From Knoellia sp. S7-12 (GTDB lineage: Bacteria; Actinomycetota; Actinomycetes; Actinomycetales; Dermatophilaceae), in assembly GCF_040518285.1 (NCBI RefSeq), contig NZ_CP155449.1:2976001-3040000 (forward strand): a DNA stretch of 64,000 bases. Direction: 5' to 3'. The notes beneath the pieces were generated by a model that was not told where the DNA came from, did no database searches, and saw only the letters and a list, made by a program, of their open reading frames with translations. The position numbers and the translations under genes were made by a program. Below are positions 38,377 through 47,223 of the stretch, one piece after another. Every line of letters starts with the position of its first letter. Position 1 is the first letter of the stretch.

Positions 38377-39525
38377 TTGACCCGGTCGCTGACGATCATC
38401 CCTGTCCTCGGCATGCCCGAGGTCCAGCGTGGTGACGACGTGGCCGAGCTGGTGCTGGCCGCGCTCGGGGACTCGGGCATCGAACCAGGCGACGCGGTTG
38501 TCGTGTCGAGCAAGATCGTCTCAAAAGCGTTGGGGCTCACTGCTGTTGGCTCGGACAAAACTGAGTTGGTGCTGAGCGAGTCGGTGCGCGTCGTGGCCGA
38601 GCGTTCGGTCGGCGATCGCGTGACTCGCGTCGTCGAGTCCGTCGCCGGGCCGGTCATGGCCGCCGCCGGGATCGACGCGTCCAACACCGGTCCGTCAGAC
38701 CAGCTGTTGCTGTTGCCGCGCGATCCCGACACGTGTGCGCGCACGGTGCGCTCTGGCTTGCTTGAGCTGTCCGGTATGCCGTCCGGCGCACCTCTCGCAG
38801 TCATCCTCAGCGACACCGCCGGTCGGCCCTGGCGTGCAGGTCTGACCGACTTCGCGCTGGGTTCGGCCGGGTTGCGGGTGCTGCTCGACCACCGGGGCGA
38901 GGTCGACGCCGACGGGCGGCTCATGTCAGTGACCGCCCGCGCCGTGGCAGACGAGATCGCCGCTGCGGCAGACCTCGTCAAGGGCAAGACCGACGGCGTG
39001 GCTGTGGCCGTCGTGCGCGGTCTGCCGGAGTCCTGGTTCGTCGCGACAGACGTCGCCGCAGCGTCTGCGGATTCGGCGGCTAGTACCGCCGCATCCGCAG
39101 ACGCCACGGGAGAGTTCGCCTCTGGCGCGGGGCAACTCGTGCGCACAGGGGCTGGCGACTGGTTCGCGCTCGGGCACGTCGAGGCCCTGCGTCAGGCGCT
39201 GGGTGTTGCCCCCGGGTCGCCCGATTCGGAAGGGGTCGGGATCCGCTCGGTGGGAGCCGAGACCTTCGCCGATCGCGTTGCGCGGGTGGTGTCGCTGACC
39301 CTGTTCGCCGATGAGGACGCCAGCGTCGACCTTGAGCTCGACGTTGTCCACGGCGATCCCGAGGCCGTGGCCACCGTGACGCTGGGGGCGGCAGACGACT
39401 TCGCCCTGGGGCGGCTCGCCCAGCGGTTCGAGATCGCGGCGGCGAGCGAGGATCTGCACCCGACCCTGACGGGTGAGCCCACCGCCGAGCACTCCGTCAC
39501 TGCGACCCTCTCCCCCGGTCCTTGA
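38377..39525 (+). CDS. cofE: F420:L-glutamate ligase (CofE) with unusual C-terminal domain
   Basis: 382 residues. Residues 1-245 are CofE, which adds L-glutamates to F420-0 with GTP: IIPVLGMPEVQRGDDVAELV, DAVVVSSKIVSKALG, DTAGRPWRAGLTDFALGSAG and KTDGVAVAVVRGLP are all present. In mycobacterial FbiB the C-terminus is an FMN nitroreductase that reduces dehydro-F420-0. Here residues 250-382 are different (DWFALGHVEALRQALG, VTLGAADDFALGRLAQRFEIAAASEDL), and I see no FMN pattern. TTG start, 12 bp after cofD. The Ala/Ser-rich linker (AAASADSAASTAASADATG) marks the junction. Confidence 0.92.
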   Translation: MTRSLTIIPVLGMPEVQRGDDVAELVLAALGDSGIEPGDAVVVSSKIVSKALGLTAVGSDKTELVLSESVRVVAERSVGDRVTRVVESVAGPVMAAAGIDASNTGPSDQLLLLPRDPDTCARTVRSGLLELSGMPSGAPLAVILSDTAGRPWRAGLTDFALGSAGLRVLLDHRGEVDADGRLMSVTARAVADEIAAAADLVKGKTDGVAVAVVRGLPESWFVATDVAAASADSAASTAASADATGEFASGAGQLVRTGAGDWFALGHVEALRQALGVAPGSPDSEGVGIRSVGAETFADRVARVVSLTLFADEDASVDLELDVVHGDPEAVATVTLGAADDFALGRLAQRFEIAAASEDLHPTLTGEPTAEHSVTATLSPGP

Positions 39526-39582
39526 CCTGCGATCAGCCCAATTGCGTGGCGGCACCGTGTGGGATGAGCGAGGCTCGTACCA

Positions 39583-40194
39583 ATGGCTGATGGCTTCGAC
39601 TCCCCCGCGACCTGGGTCCTCCTCGAGGGCACCAGCGATGTCGCGGCGATCCGTGCCCTCCGCGCGGCACGAGGCGTCCGGCCCGACGACGAGCCCTGCG
39701 TTCTCGTGGACATGGGCGGGGCCACCAATATTCGCCATCACCTTGCGGCTGCCGCCGAGCGCGATCCGCGGCCGAGAGTCATCGGACTGTGCGACGAGAA
39801 GGAGGCGCCGTACTTCGTGAGGGCCCTCGCGGCACACGGAAGGGCCGTCTGCGTGCCGACAGGTCCGGAAGTCGCCGTGGAACCGTCTGTGTCGACACTG
39901 CCGGACTTCGGCTTCGAGGTCTGCCGCCGGGATCTCGAGGACGAGCTGATGCGCGCTCTCGGTGTCGACGGAACTCTCGCCGTGCTCGCGAACCTCGACC
40001 TCGACGCCACGTTCTCGGCCTTCCAGCGGCAGCTGGCCTGGCAGGGACGGCCGGTGATCGATCAGTTGCGTCGCTTCGGCGGCACCACGGCCGGTCGCAA
40101 GGAGCTGCTGGCGGGAGCCTTGGCAGCCGCCCTCACGATCGACGACTGCCCTCCCCCACTGGCTGCCCTGCTCTCCTCGATGCCCTCCCGCTGA
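39583..40194 (+). CDS. Stand-alone OLD-type TOPRIM protein
   Basis: 203-residue protein that is essentially a TOPRIM domain of the OLD-like type without the ABC ATPase usually attached. The acidic residues are Glu15 and Asp19 in VLLEGTSDVAAIRAL and Asp71/Glu72 in RVIGLCDEKEAPYFV; a third acidic patch is CRRDLEDELMRALG. The C-terminal half is helical. Such solo proteins are frequent in actinobacteria and are annotated as TOPRIM nucleotidyltransferase/hydrolase. The role may be nucleic-acid cleavage or signalling, unproven. 57 bp after cofE. Confidence 0.8.
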   Translation: MADGFDSPATWVLLEGTSDVAAIRALRAARGVRPDDEPCVLVDMGGATNIRHHLAAAAERDPRPRVIGLCDEKEAPYFVRALAAHGRAVCVPTGPEVAVEPSVSTLPDFGFEVCRRDLEDELMRALGVDGTLAVLANLDLDATFSAFQRQLAWQGRPVIDQLRRFGGTTAGRKELLAGALAAALTIDDCPPPLAALLSSMPSR

Positions 40195-40281
40195 CTGTGC
40201 GCGCTCTCGCGGCCTGGGCAGATGTCGACTTTCCGCAGTGGTGAGCCTCCCAACAGGCCCCCCACGTCCGGCCCCTCGCGC

Positions 40282-40304
40282 GGGCGACTTCAGGAGTCGC
40301 CTGC
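40282..40304. terminator. Hairpin terminator
   Basis: GGCGACT and AGTCGCC pair across loop TCAGG, with additional G-C pairs outside (GCGG and CTGC). It is located between the converging TOPRIM and lectin genes, without a T-run. The rest of the 139-bp gap holds nothing I recognise. Confidence 0.6.
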
Positions 40305-40333
40305 TGCGAGACCTTGTGGGCGTGCGCGGGCAC

Positions 40334-41023
40334 CTATCCGAACAGACTCCACGTTTGCGGTGACGAACTACTGCACGGATATTGGATGAGGTAGGCGCTA
40401 TTCGCCTTTGAGTAGCCATTCACCACGACGCATTTCCGCACGCTGCTCGTCCGCGTCCGCATCTGACCGGGGTTGTTGAAGCTGAATTTTGCATACAATT
40501 GCCCACTGCATGGCCACTGTATGAGTCGCGCTCCGTTCGCGCTGCTCCCGCCATTCACTGAAAGACATTGAGCACTGTTGACGTTGCGAAACGTCATCCA
40601 GATGTCGTCGTCGTAGCTGAGTATCCATCGTTGATTGGCTTGTCCCAAGCAAGTGTATTGATCCACCGTTGCCCCTGCGGCCTGACTGGCGCCGCGAACC
40701 GTCATGCATTTGCCACTGTGCGGTGCGCGCACATAGTAGACGTCATCAGCTGCCCCAGCGCGGACCAAAGCCAAGCCGCCATCTGGGGCGACGGGCGTCG
40801 CCGGGGCTTTGGCATCAAGCCGGTGGTGGGCTTCGGTTTCACCAACGGTTGGCTTCATGGACACGGCCGACCTCGAACCGTTGCCGCGGAGATCGCCGCT
40901 CACCCCCTGGCTTGCAGAACTTGTCTGTGGAACCGATCCCAGCGCAAGACCGAGCAAGCAGGCTCCTGGAACCAGCCAAGCGCGACGGGTTGATGAGAAA
41001 TTCTGCCCGAACTTTCTACTCAT
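40334..41023 (-). CDS. Secreted ricin-type beta-trefoil lectin protein
   Basis: 229-residue exported protein. Signal peptide: basic start, then WLVPGACLLGLALGSV, cut near SSASQG. A linker to about residue 95 is followed by one ricin beta-trefoil unit (97-229) with three repeats. Cys pairs and QxW-like ends are seen: HSGKCMTVRGAS to NQRWIL, SAQCLSVNGGSS to KFSF, and VRKCVVVNGYS to PQTWSLFG. It probably binds galactose or another carbohydrate outside the cell. ATG 41023 has GAGGAG upstream. Codon usage is clearly less GC-biased than in neighbours, suggesting horizontal gain. No catalytic domain is fused. Confidence 0.85.
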   Translation of the reverse strand: MSRKFGQNFSSTRRAWLVPGACLLGLALGSVPQTSSASQGVSGDLRGNGSRSAVSMKPTVGETEAHHRLDAKAPATPVAPDGGLALVRAGAADDVYYVRAPHSGKCMTVRGASQAAGATVDQYTCLGQANQRWILSYDDDIWMTFRNVNSAQCLSVNGGSSANGARLIQWPCSGQLYAKFSFNNPGQMRTRTSSVRKCVVVNGYSKANSAYLIQYPCSSSSPQTWSLFG

Positions 41024-41484
41024 GTGGATCTCCTCAATTCCTTGGCCCCTGGCTGTGGTTATTTGCCGGGAACGCATTTGCAGGGTGAGAGAGGGCCATC
41101 GGCTGAGTTCTTTTGGCTCTCCACGCGTCAACGTAGCCATCACTCCGCCGACTGGGCGAGGCAGGTGGCGAGAACTTGCCAACGGGCTTGACAGGTCACC
41201 CGCACAGGTGCTAACTAGGCTTGAGTTTCGCTGCTAAACGGCTCGGTTTCATGGAGTGATCTTTGGTCGGCCCTTTGGGGATATTGTCGTCCGCCGTGTT
41301 CACACGATGTCCGCCGTGTTCACACGACATGGACATGTGATTGCTCCTTCGATGAAGGCACGGATTTCGCGTTGAGGTCTCTGACGAAGAAAAGTTCCGT
41401 GGTTACCGCCGTCCCGCCGTGAGCCCGAACCAAGGGGCACGCCAAGCCTTGGCGATTGGGCAGGCGTCCCAAAGGGGCCTCTGT
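41024..41484. other. 460-bp AT-richer non-coding gap
   Basis: No convincing gene is present. It holds the promoter side of the lectin gene, a 20-bp tandem repeat at 41289-41328, and short segments of lower GC than the window average. The minus-strand text near 41352-41380 can be read as EIRAFIEGAI, which weakly recalls the methyltransferase at 42454; I treat this as chance. Confidence 0.5.
41289..41328. repeat. 20-bp tandem repeat
   Basis: Two head-to-tail 20-bp units starting GTCCGCCGTGTTCACACGA at 41289 and 41309 differ only in the last base. The minus-strand form TCGTGTGAACACGGCGGAC resembles ends of some insertion sequences, but no transposase is near. Confidence 0.75.
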
Positions 41485-42438
41485 TCAGAGGTGGCGGCCG
41501 GGGAGGTGGGTCGGCAACGTGAATCGAGGACCGTGCCTCGGCCTCATCGCGCCCGACAGCTCGAGGAGTCGCTGCACCCGATAGCGGTGCCCGGCATACG
41601 GTTCGAGCAGCTCCGCGAGACCGTCGTCGTCAACCGGCACCCCGGTCAACGCCCAGCCGATGTTCTTCGCCACGTGGTAGTCCCCGAAGCTCACCGCATC
41701 AGCATCGCCGAGCGCCCGATGCGCGACCTCGTTGGCGGTCCACCGACCCACGCCAGGCACGGACTCGAGACGGCGACGCGCCTCAAGGGACGGCATACCC
41801 ACCGTCTGTTCGAGACGACCCGCTCGGGTCGCCACCATGACCGCAGGGCGGGAGCGCGCGCCGTCGACGCCCGCGCGCAACCACTCCCACGACGGGATGA
41901 GGGCCCACGTCTTCGGCTCCGGCGGAACCACCAACTTCAGGTCGGCACCGATGCCTGGGGCGGGAGTTCCGTTGCGCCGCACCAGCGTTCGGTATGCCGC
42001 GAAGGCCTCTTTGCCGGTGACTCGCTGTTCGATGATCGTGGGGATCAGCGCCTGCGTGACGAGCCCGGATGCCGGCACCCGCCATCCTTCGAAGCGCCGA
42101 CGCGCCTGCGCCACGACGTCGTGGTGGCTCTCGAACCCGGCCTCGTCATCGTGCTCGCCGAGCACGTGCGGAAGCCGGTCGAGCAGCCACTCAGCGCCCT
42201 CGCCCCAGGCTTCGGCGGCGACCTCACCCAGCAGGGGCCGCGCGACGAGCCGCAGGGTCACAGGACCGGTCGGCACCCGCCAGGCAAAGACCCACGTGCG
42301 GCCACGGTCGGTCCACGACGTCGGGTCGCCACCGCCGCGACGGAAGGTCGAGACCACAGCGCTGAGGGGCACGGGCCGCGACGTCGCCACCACCCGGGTG
42401 CTCCCCGCCGGCAGAGAGGTCACGACCGCCCTTGCCAC
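41485..42438 (-). CDS. AlkA-like DNA-3-methyladenine glycosylase
   Basis: 317-residue HhH-GPD DNA glycosylase. The N-terminal part (1-120) is the AlkA-type accessory fold. The helix-hairpin-helix is LESVPGVGRWTANEVAHRA, followed by the catalytic Asp region DADAVSFGDYHVAKN. The active-site Asp is probably the one in FGDYHV. It excises alkylated bases such as 3-methyladenine. It lies 15 bp after the methyltransferase on the same strand, so it may be transcribed with the glycan operon although its function is unrelated. Confidence 0.88.
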   Translation of the reverse strand: MARAVVTSLPAGSTRVVATSRPVPLSAVVSTFRRGGGDPTSWTDRGRTWVFAWRVPTGPVTLRLVARPLLGEVAAEAWGEGAEWLLDRLPHVLGEHDDEAGFESHHDVVAQARRRFEGWRVPASGLVTQALIPTIIEQRVTGKEAFAAYRTLVRRNGTPAPGIGADLKLVVPPEPKTWALIPSWEWLRAGVDGARSRPAVMVATRAGRLEQTVGMPSLEARRRLESVPGVGRWTANEVAHRALGDADAVSFGDYHVAKNIGWALTGVPVDDDGLAELLEPYAGHRYRVQRLLELSGAMRPRHGPRFTLPTHLPGRHL

Positions 42439-42453
42439 ACTGATCTCACGGCG

Positions 42454-43311
42454 TCAGATGCGCCGGAAGGTCAGGAGGATGAAGGTGTAGTCGAGCCCGG
42501 TGCGCTTCCAGTGCACTGGCCTCTCGGCATGCTGCAGCCCTGGCTCGTCACCCACGAGTTCCAGACCCTCGGCCCCTGCGTCCGCGATGAAGGCACGGAT
42601 GTCGTCGGGGCCAAAGATGCGCACCGGGCCGCCATAGGCGGTGATGCCCTGAGTGTCCGGCGGGTCGTGGTCAAAGTCAGTCGAGACGCACAGCACGCCA
42701 CCTGGCCGCAGCACGCGTGCCGACTCGGCGAGGAAAGCCTTGAGTGGCACGCCGTGCTCGATGACCGACATGCAGGTGATCGCATCGAGCGACGCTGGCG
42801 GCAGGTCGGTCGCCGTGACGTCGCCCTGTCGGAACGCGACGCCGTCGCGATGCACGGTGGCCCCAAACTCCAAGTTGATGCCCAGGAGGCTGCCTGGGGC
42901 GGAACCCAGGCCATAGAGGCGCAGCCAGGGCAGGACCGGGCTGTAGCGCGCCGACCCTGCATCCATCACGTTCAGGGCCTGCGCACCCCCGGCCCCGGCC
43001 AGGCTGAGGACGGCTCCGACGGCGCCCAATGCATCCCAGTTCTTGGGCAGGTCACGGTGCAATGGCAGCCGGAGCCGGCGCGCCTCATCCCTGGCGGCCT
43101 GCCACTGCGCGCTGGTGCGCAGCACGTCGGTGGGAGGCACGGTAGTGGGCGGCTGTCGGGTGACCGCCTTGCGCGCCTCGGCCCGGCGCTGGACGGCAAC
43201 CCGGGCCCACAACAGCCGCTCGGCGGCGATCTTGGCGACCGCGAGGAGGCGCCCTCCGGGTGGGGCGGCCACTTGGGGTGCAGGTGAGGGCGAGTTCTCA
43301 GGGCCGGTCAT
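42454..43311 (-). CDS. SAM-dependent methyltransferase of the glycan operon
   Basis: 285-residue class I methyltransferase. Motif I is ALNVMDAGSARYSP (an atypical Gly-poor loop), and later motifs are LDAITCMSVIEHG and RVLRPGGVLCVSTDFDHD. It is cytoplasmic, with an N-terminal helical region to residue 70. The last 190 residues are visibly homologous to the C-terminal domain of the GT4 protein at 45292: both share W-x-ALGA, SP-x(3)-W, LRPGG/LRSGG, DIRA/DIRG and a final LTFRR. It is 18 bp from the membrane-protein gene upstream. It probably methylates a sugar or lipid-linked glycan. Confidence 0.85.
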   Translation of the reverse strand: MTGPENSPSPAPQVAAPPGGRLLAVAKIAAERLLWARVAVQRRAEARKAVTRQPPTTVPPTDVLRTSAQWQAARDEARRLRLPLHRDLPKNWDALGAVGAVLSLAGAGGAQALNVMDAGSARYSPVLPWLRLYGLGSAPGSLLGINLEFGATVHRDGVAFRQGDVTATDLPPASLDAITCMSVIEHGVPLKAFLAESARVLRPGGVLCVSTDFDHDPPDTQGITAYGGPVRIFGPDDIRAFIADAGAEGLELVGDEPGLQHAERPVHWKRTGLDYTFILLTFRRI

Positions 43312-43329
43312 GGGCGCAACCTTAGGTGT

Positions 43330-44298
43330 TCAGCCACCGACGGCACCGCGGCCCCCAGCCGGGAGGAGGTGGTGGGCGCGAGCCCACAGCCAGCCAGCCG
43401 CGGCCCACAGGACGTCAGCAAGGACACTGAGGAAACGGGTGAGGACAACGACTGCGGTGGCCGCCGCCGGAGACATGACCGACGTGAGCAGGAGGAACAG
43501 GATCCCTTCACGGACACCGACGCCGGCTGGCAGGAGCACGGCGACCATGCCCGCGACCGAGGCCAGAGCGAATCCGCTGATGCAGACCAGCACCAGCGAA
43601 CCCGGGTCATCCGGGGCCAGGGCTGCGGCAAGCAGGAGAACCGAGGCGCCAGTGCCGACCCACGAGGCGATGATGCAGGCCATGCAGCGAGCGATGGCGG
43701 CCCCGGACAGGTCGTGCTCGAGCGGTTCGCGTCGGAGCATCCGAAGCCCTCGAGCGATGAGAGCGTTGAGCACTGTCGGCCAGAGCACGACGAGCAGGAG
43801 CAGCGCGACCAGGGCTGCCAGAGCACCCCACCCCGCCGACATGGTGGTGTCCGATTCGGTGAGCAGCAACGGCACCGCCGGAAGGGCGACGACTGCGCCG
43901 CCGAGGACCGACAGGGCCAGCATGACCAGACCTGCGGTGGCCATCTGGCGTCGCGGAACCCGGAGCCGATGGCCCATCTCGGTCTGCATGACGACGGTCC
44001 ACACCGAGCCGGGGACGTACTTGCCCAGCTGCCCCACGAAATAGATGCTGGCGGCCGGCGGCAACGGCAGCCGTGTCCCGAGGTCGGCCAGCAGCACTCG
44101 CCAGCCGAGCATCGTCAACACCGGTGGGATGAGCCCGAGCACAAGGGCTCCGCCGATGACCCGCAAGTCCAGTTGCCACAGCTGCGAGGAGATGGCCGCC
44201 CAGTTGCGCCACAGCGCGACAGCCACAGCGATGAGAACGACGACGAGCAGTGCGGCACGCACCGCGTCGAGGGCCGACATCCGTCGAGGTGAGGTCAC
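43330..44298 (-). CDS. LPG-synthase-TM/UPF0104 flippase-like protein A
   Basis: 322-residue polytopic protein with about eight hydrophobic spans, of the lysylphosphatidylglycerol-synthase-transmembrane (UPF0104/GlcH) type. Family blocks are GWRVLLADLGTRLPLPPAASIYFVGQLGKYVPGSVW and LLPAGVGVREGILFLLL. It lacks the soluble aminoacyl-transfer domain. GTG 44298 overlaps the stop of its paralog as GTGA; an in-frame ATG at 44334 is less likely. Such proteins are thought to flip lipid-linked substrates. It is one of two tandem paralogs in the operon. Confidence 0.87.
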   Translation of the reverse strand: MTSPRRMSALDAVRAALLVVVLIAVAVALWRNWAAISSQLWQLDLRVIGGALVLGLIPPVLTMLGWRVLLADLGTRLPLPPAASIYFVGQLGKYVPGSVWTVVMQTEMGHRLRVPRRQMATAGLVMLALSVLGGAVVALPAVPLLLTESDTTMSAGWGALAALVALLLLVVLWPTVLNALIARGLRMLRREPLEHDLSGAAIARCMACIIASWVGTGASVLLLAAALAPDDPGSLVLVCISGFALASVAGMVAVLLPAGVGVREGILFLLLTSVMSPAAATAVVVLTRFLSVLADVLWAAAGWLWARAHHLLPAGGRGAVGG

Positions 44299-45227
44299 GA
44301 CGTCGATCCCAGAAGGTGGTGCGAGCGCGCCCATCCCCAGCCGACAGCCGCGACGACGACGTCGGCGACGACCGTGAAGAAGCGCGAGATGACGACGATC
44401 GCGAACGCCGCGGGGAACGGCATGAGCGCCCCGAGCAACAGCGCCAGCACGCCGTCACGCACGCCCACGCCTGCGGGCACGATGACCGAGAACATCCCGA
44501 TCGCCGAGGCCAACGCGAAGCCGCAGATCGAGGTCACGACAAGGCTGCTCACCGGGGTGTCGGGCGACAGGGCGTGGGCGAGCACGAGGATCGAGAGCCC
44601 GGCGCTCAGCCAGGCGAGGACGAACCACAGCGAGGTCAGCGCGATCGCGGGTGCGGTGAGCTCGTGCTCGAGGGGTTCACGACGCAGCAGTCGCAGGGCC
44701 AGTGCGATCCCCCAGTTGAGCACCCGCGGCCAGAGCAGCAGGAGCAACACTGCCGCCGGAGCAAGCCACCACGCCGACCGGACCTCCCCCGACCGCGCGA
44801 GCAGCAACGGCAGAGCGGGCACGCCGACGATGGCGCCGGTGAGGACGGACAGCAGGATCGAGAGCAACCCGACGATGCCCATGCGTCGACGGGGCACCCC
44901 CAGGCGCGATCCCAGGTCGGCCTGCGCGACGACGCTCCAGACCGAGCCGGGCAGATATTTGCCGAGCTGCCCGACAAAGAACACGCTGGCACCAGCCGGA
45001 AGCGGCAGTCGCGTGCCGAGATCATTGAGCAGGACGCGCCAGCCGAGCAGACTGAAGATCGGGGCGAGCAGGGCGAGGACGAAGGCTCCGGCCAGGGTCG
45101 CTGCAGGCACCTCACGCAGGTGAGCCGACACCTCGCTCCAGTTGCGCCACACCGCGACCACCACGGCGAACAGGACGAGCACCGCGACGACGAGCCGCAC
45201 GACGTCGAGCAACCGCTTTCGCGTCAT
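44295..45227 (-). CDS. LPG-synthase-TM/UPF0104 flippase-like protein B
   Basis: 310-residue paralog of protein A, sharing GWRVLLNDLGTRLPLPAGASVFFVGQLGKYLPGSVWSVV and IVPAGVGVRDGVLALLL. Roughly half the residues match by eye. It has about eight spans and a very short cytoplasmic N-terminus. Two adjacent copies may work as a heterodimer or act on different lipids. There are 64 bp between it and the GT4 gene, and a 4-nt overlap with protein A. Confidence 0.87.
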   Translation of the reverse strand: MTRKRLLDVVRLVVAVLVLFAVVVAVWRNWSEVSAHLREVPAATLAGAFVLALLAPIFSLLGWRVLLNDLGTRLPLPAGASVFFVGQLGKYLPGSVWSVVAQADLGSRLGVPRRRMGIVGLLSILLSVLTGAIVGVPALPLLLARSGEVRSAWWLAPAAVLLLLLWPRVLNWGIALALRLLRREPLEHELTAPAIALTSLWFVLAWLSAGLSILVLAHALSPDTPVSSLVVTSICGFALASAIGMFSVIVPAGVGVRDGVLALLLGALMPFPAAFAIVVISRFFTVVADVVVAAVGWGWARSHHLLGSTS

Positions 45228-45291
45228 GGCTTCGCCGCCGTCACCGCTGGCCCTGCCATCACAGCTGGCCTGCTGTTACCGACGACACAGG

Positions 45292-47223
45292 TCACCGGCG
45301 CCGGAAGGTGAGTCGCAGGATCCCGTATGCCGGGACCGCACCTGTCCGACGTGCCTCCGGTTGCGCTGCGCGCACCTCGCGAGCCGACGCCGACGCGAGC
45401 CGGATCCTCTCGGTGATGTCGCCGTCGACGTCGCCGACGAGGACGAGCCCGAGGTCGTCGGCCCGGGCAAGGACGCCGCGGATGTCAGCGGGACTGATGG
45501 CCCACTCGGGATCACCCTCACCCACGGGCAGCGTGATGATGAGCAGTCCGCCCGAGCGCAGAGCCCAGGACGCCTGTCCGACAGCGTGATCGACGTCGTC
45601 CGCTCCACACCCGCCGGGGTGGAGGCGGGCGATGACGTCGAGGCTGGCGGTGTCGACGTCGAGCACCTCGACCGACGTGCGCCGGCCCGTGAGCTCGAGT
45701 TCGACCGGCTCGAAGCCCAGGGCCCGGGCCCATCGTGAGAACGGGCTGCGGGTTCCCGACTCGTCGACGATGACCGCACCTCGGCGGCCGTCGTCGCGAA
45801 TGCGGAGGACGGAGGCGAGAGCCCCGAGTGCCGCCCAGGCGGACACGGCGTCGGAGCAGCGGGGCAGGCCGAGTTCTCGCGCCCACGCCTGCGCCTCGAG
45901 GGCGTCGGTGTCGAGCGCGAGCACATCGGAGGCCCGCACCCATTCGGGGAAGTCCGCAGGCCGCAGGGGCAGCTGACGGCGGCGTCGCAACCGGGCGGCG
46001 GTGACGAGGTCCTTGGCCCGCTGCACCGGAGTGTCCGGCGGCACGGTCTCGGGCTCCTCGTCGTCGACCAGGGCCTCCGACTCGGTGCTGGCCAACGCCT
46101 CGATGCCGCCGACGTAGTGCGCCCAGGGTCCGCTGAGATCAGGGGGGCGGACAGCGGAACGCAGCTGGCCGGCATACCCACGATCGGCGAGGCGACGCAA
46201 CGCGTCCACCAGGGACACCCGGTCACTGGGCGGCACGAGAAGTCCGTCGACTCCGTCACGGACCTGCACCCCGAAGGTGCCGACGTGTGTGGCGAGAACG
46301 GGCAGTCCGTGGAGCTTGGCCAACAAAACGTTCTGGGAGGCGGTCGCGTGGCGATAGGTCAGGGTCAGCACGTCGTGGCGGGCCATGAGCGCGGCGATGC
46401 GGTCGGCGGGGACGTAGCCGCTGTGCACCTCGACCCGTCCGGCCAGTCGCGGGTCGGCCGCGAGCTCCTTGACCCGACGGCCGCTGTCGCCCCACATCTC
46501 CCCCGCGATGGTGAGCTGGAGTTCGGGCACGTCGAGCATCGCGTCGAGGAGGAGGTCGACACCCTTGTAATCACGCACGATCCCGAGCGCGAGCAGCCGC
46601 GTGGGGCCGGGCGACTCGACGTGCTTCTCCGGGGGACCGCCGGGAAGGTGCGGTGGCAGGTCGAGCTCACGCACGTGAGCAGCCCCGAGCTCCGTGGCGA
46701 GTTTGGCCTGCGAATCGGAGTGCACGACAACGGAATCCACGCGCCGGAACAACGAATCCATGAATCTGCGGTCCCCAGGCCGAGTCTCGTGCGGGAGGAC
46801 GTTGTGGGCGATGACGATCGACCGAGGCCCACGTCCGCTGCTCGACGTGCGACCGACTCCGGCGGCGCGGAGAACAGCAAGGTTGGACGGGACGCCCGGC
46901 GGGATGACGTGGACGATGATGATCGCGTCCATGTCACGCAGCCGGCGACCGGTGCGCACCCACGTGTCGGGACGCGCCCACGACAGCGAGCGGATGGTGC
47001 GCGGGAACGGCTCGACGTCCGGCGCGCCACCGGGCACGGCCTGCTCGCCGGGATAGAGCAGCGACGGGTAGAGGTGACTCCACGAGACGAGGGTGACGTC
47101 ATGGCCCGCCTCGGCGAGCTCGTGACAGAGCTCGGTCGTGTGCGAGGCGACGCCACCCTTGTATGGGTGCGTCGGCCCGACGACTGCGAGACGCAGCGAG
47201 GCCGAGTTGTCCGCGTCAAACAC
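45292..47223 (-). CDS. GT4 glycosyltransferase fused to degenerate methyltransferase domain
   Basis: 643-residue fusion. Residues 8-385 are a GT-B family 4 glycosyltransferase: RLAVVGPTHPYKGGVASHTTELCHELAEAGHDV (acceptor side), TRLLALGIVRDYKGVDLLLDAM and the donor-side TASQNVLLAKLHGLPVLATHVGTFGVQVRDGVDGLLVPP. Residues 430-643 resemble the separate methyltransferase at 42454 but have lost the SAM loop (GAVIVDESGTRSPFSRW replaces VMDAGSARYSP) and the SVIEHG motif. The tail may be a regulatory or scaffold unit. GTG start overlaps the GT2 stop by 8 nt. Confidence 0.85.
   Translation of the reverse strand: MFDADNSASLRLAVVGPTHPYKGGVASHTTELCHELAEAGHDVTLVSWSHLYPSLLYPGEQAVPGGAPDVEPFPRTIRSLSWARPDTWVRTGRRLRDMDAIIIVHVIPPGVPSNLAVLRAAGVGRTSSSGRGPRSIVIAHNVLPHETRPGDRRFMDSLFRRVDSVVVHSDSQAKLATELGAAHVRELDLPPHLPGGPPEKHVESPGPTRLLALGIVRDYKGVDLLLDAMLDVPELQLTIAGEMWGDSGRRVKELAADPRLAGRVEVHSGYVPADRIAALMARHDVLTLTYRHATASQNVLLAKLHGLPVLATHVGTFGVQVRDGVDGLLVPPSDRVSLVDALRRLADRGYAGQLRSAVRPPDLSGPWAHYVGGIEALASTESEALVDDEEPETVPPDTPVQRAKDLVTAARLRRRRQLPLRPADFPEWVRASDVLALDTDALEAQAWARELGLPRCSDAVSAWAALGALASVLRIRDDGRRGAVIVDESGTRSPFSRWARALGFEPVELELTGRRTSVEVLDVDTASLDVIARLHPGGCGADDVDHAVGQASWALRSGGLLIITLPVGEGDPEWAISPADIRGVLARADDLGLVLVGDVDGDITERIRLASASAREVRAAQPEARRTGAVPAYGILRLTFRRR

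Noticed and set aside
41289..41328. Insertion sequence remnant
   Set aside because: The repeat resembles IS ends, but there is no transposase fragment and no second end within reach.
41419..43287. 622-codon plus-strand open frame across two minus-strand genes
   Set aside because: Runs antisense through both the AlkA-like and methyltransferase genes; its composition is that of a shadow.
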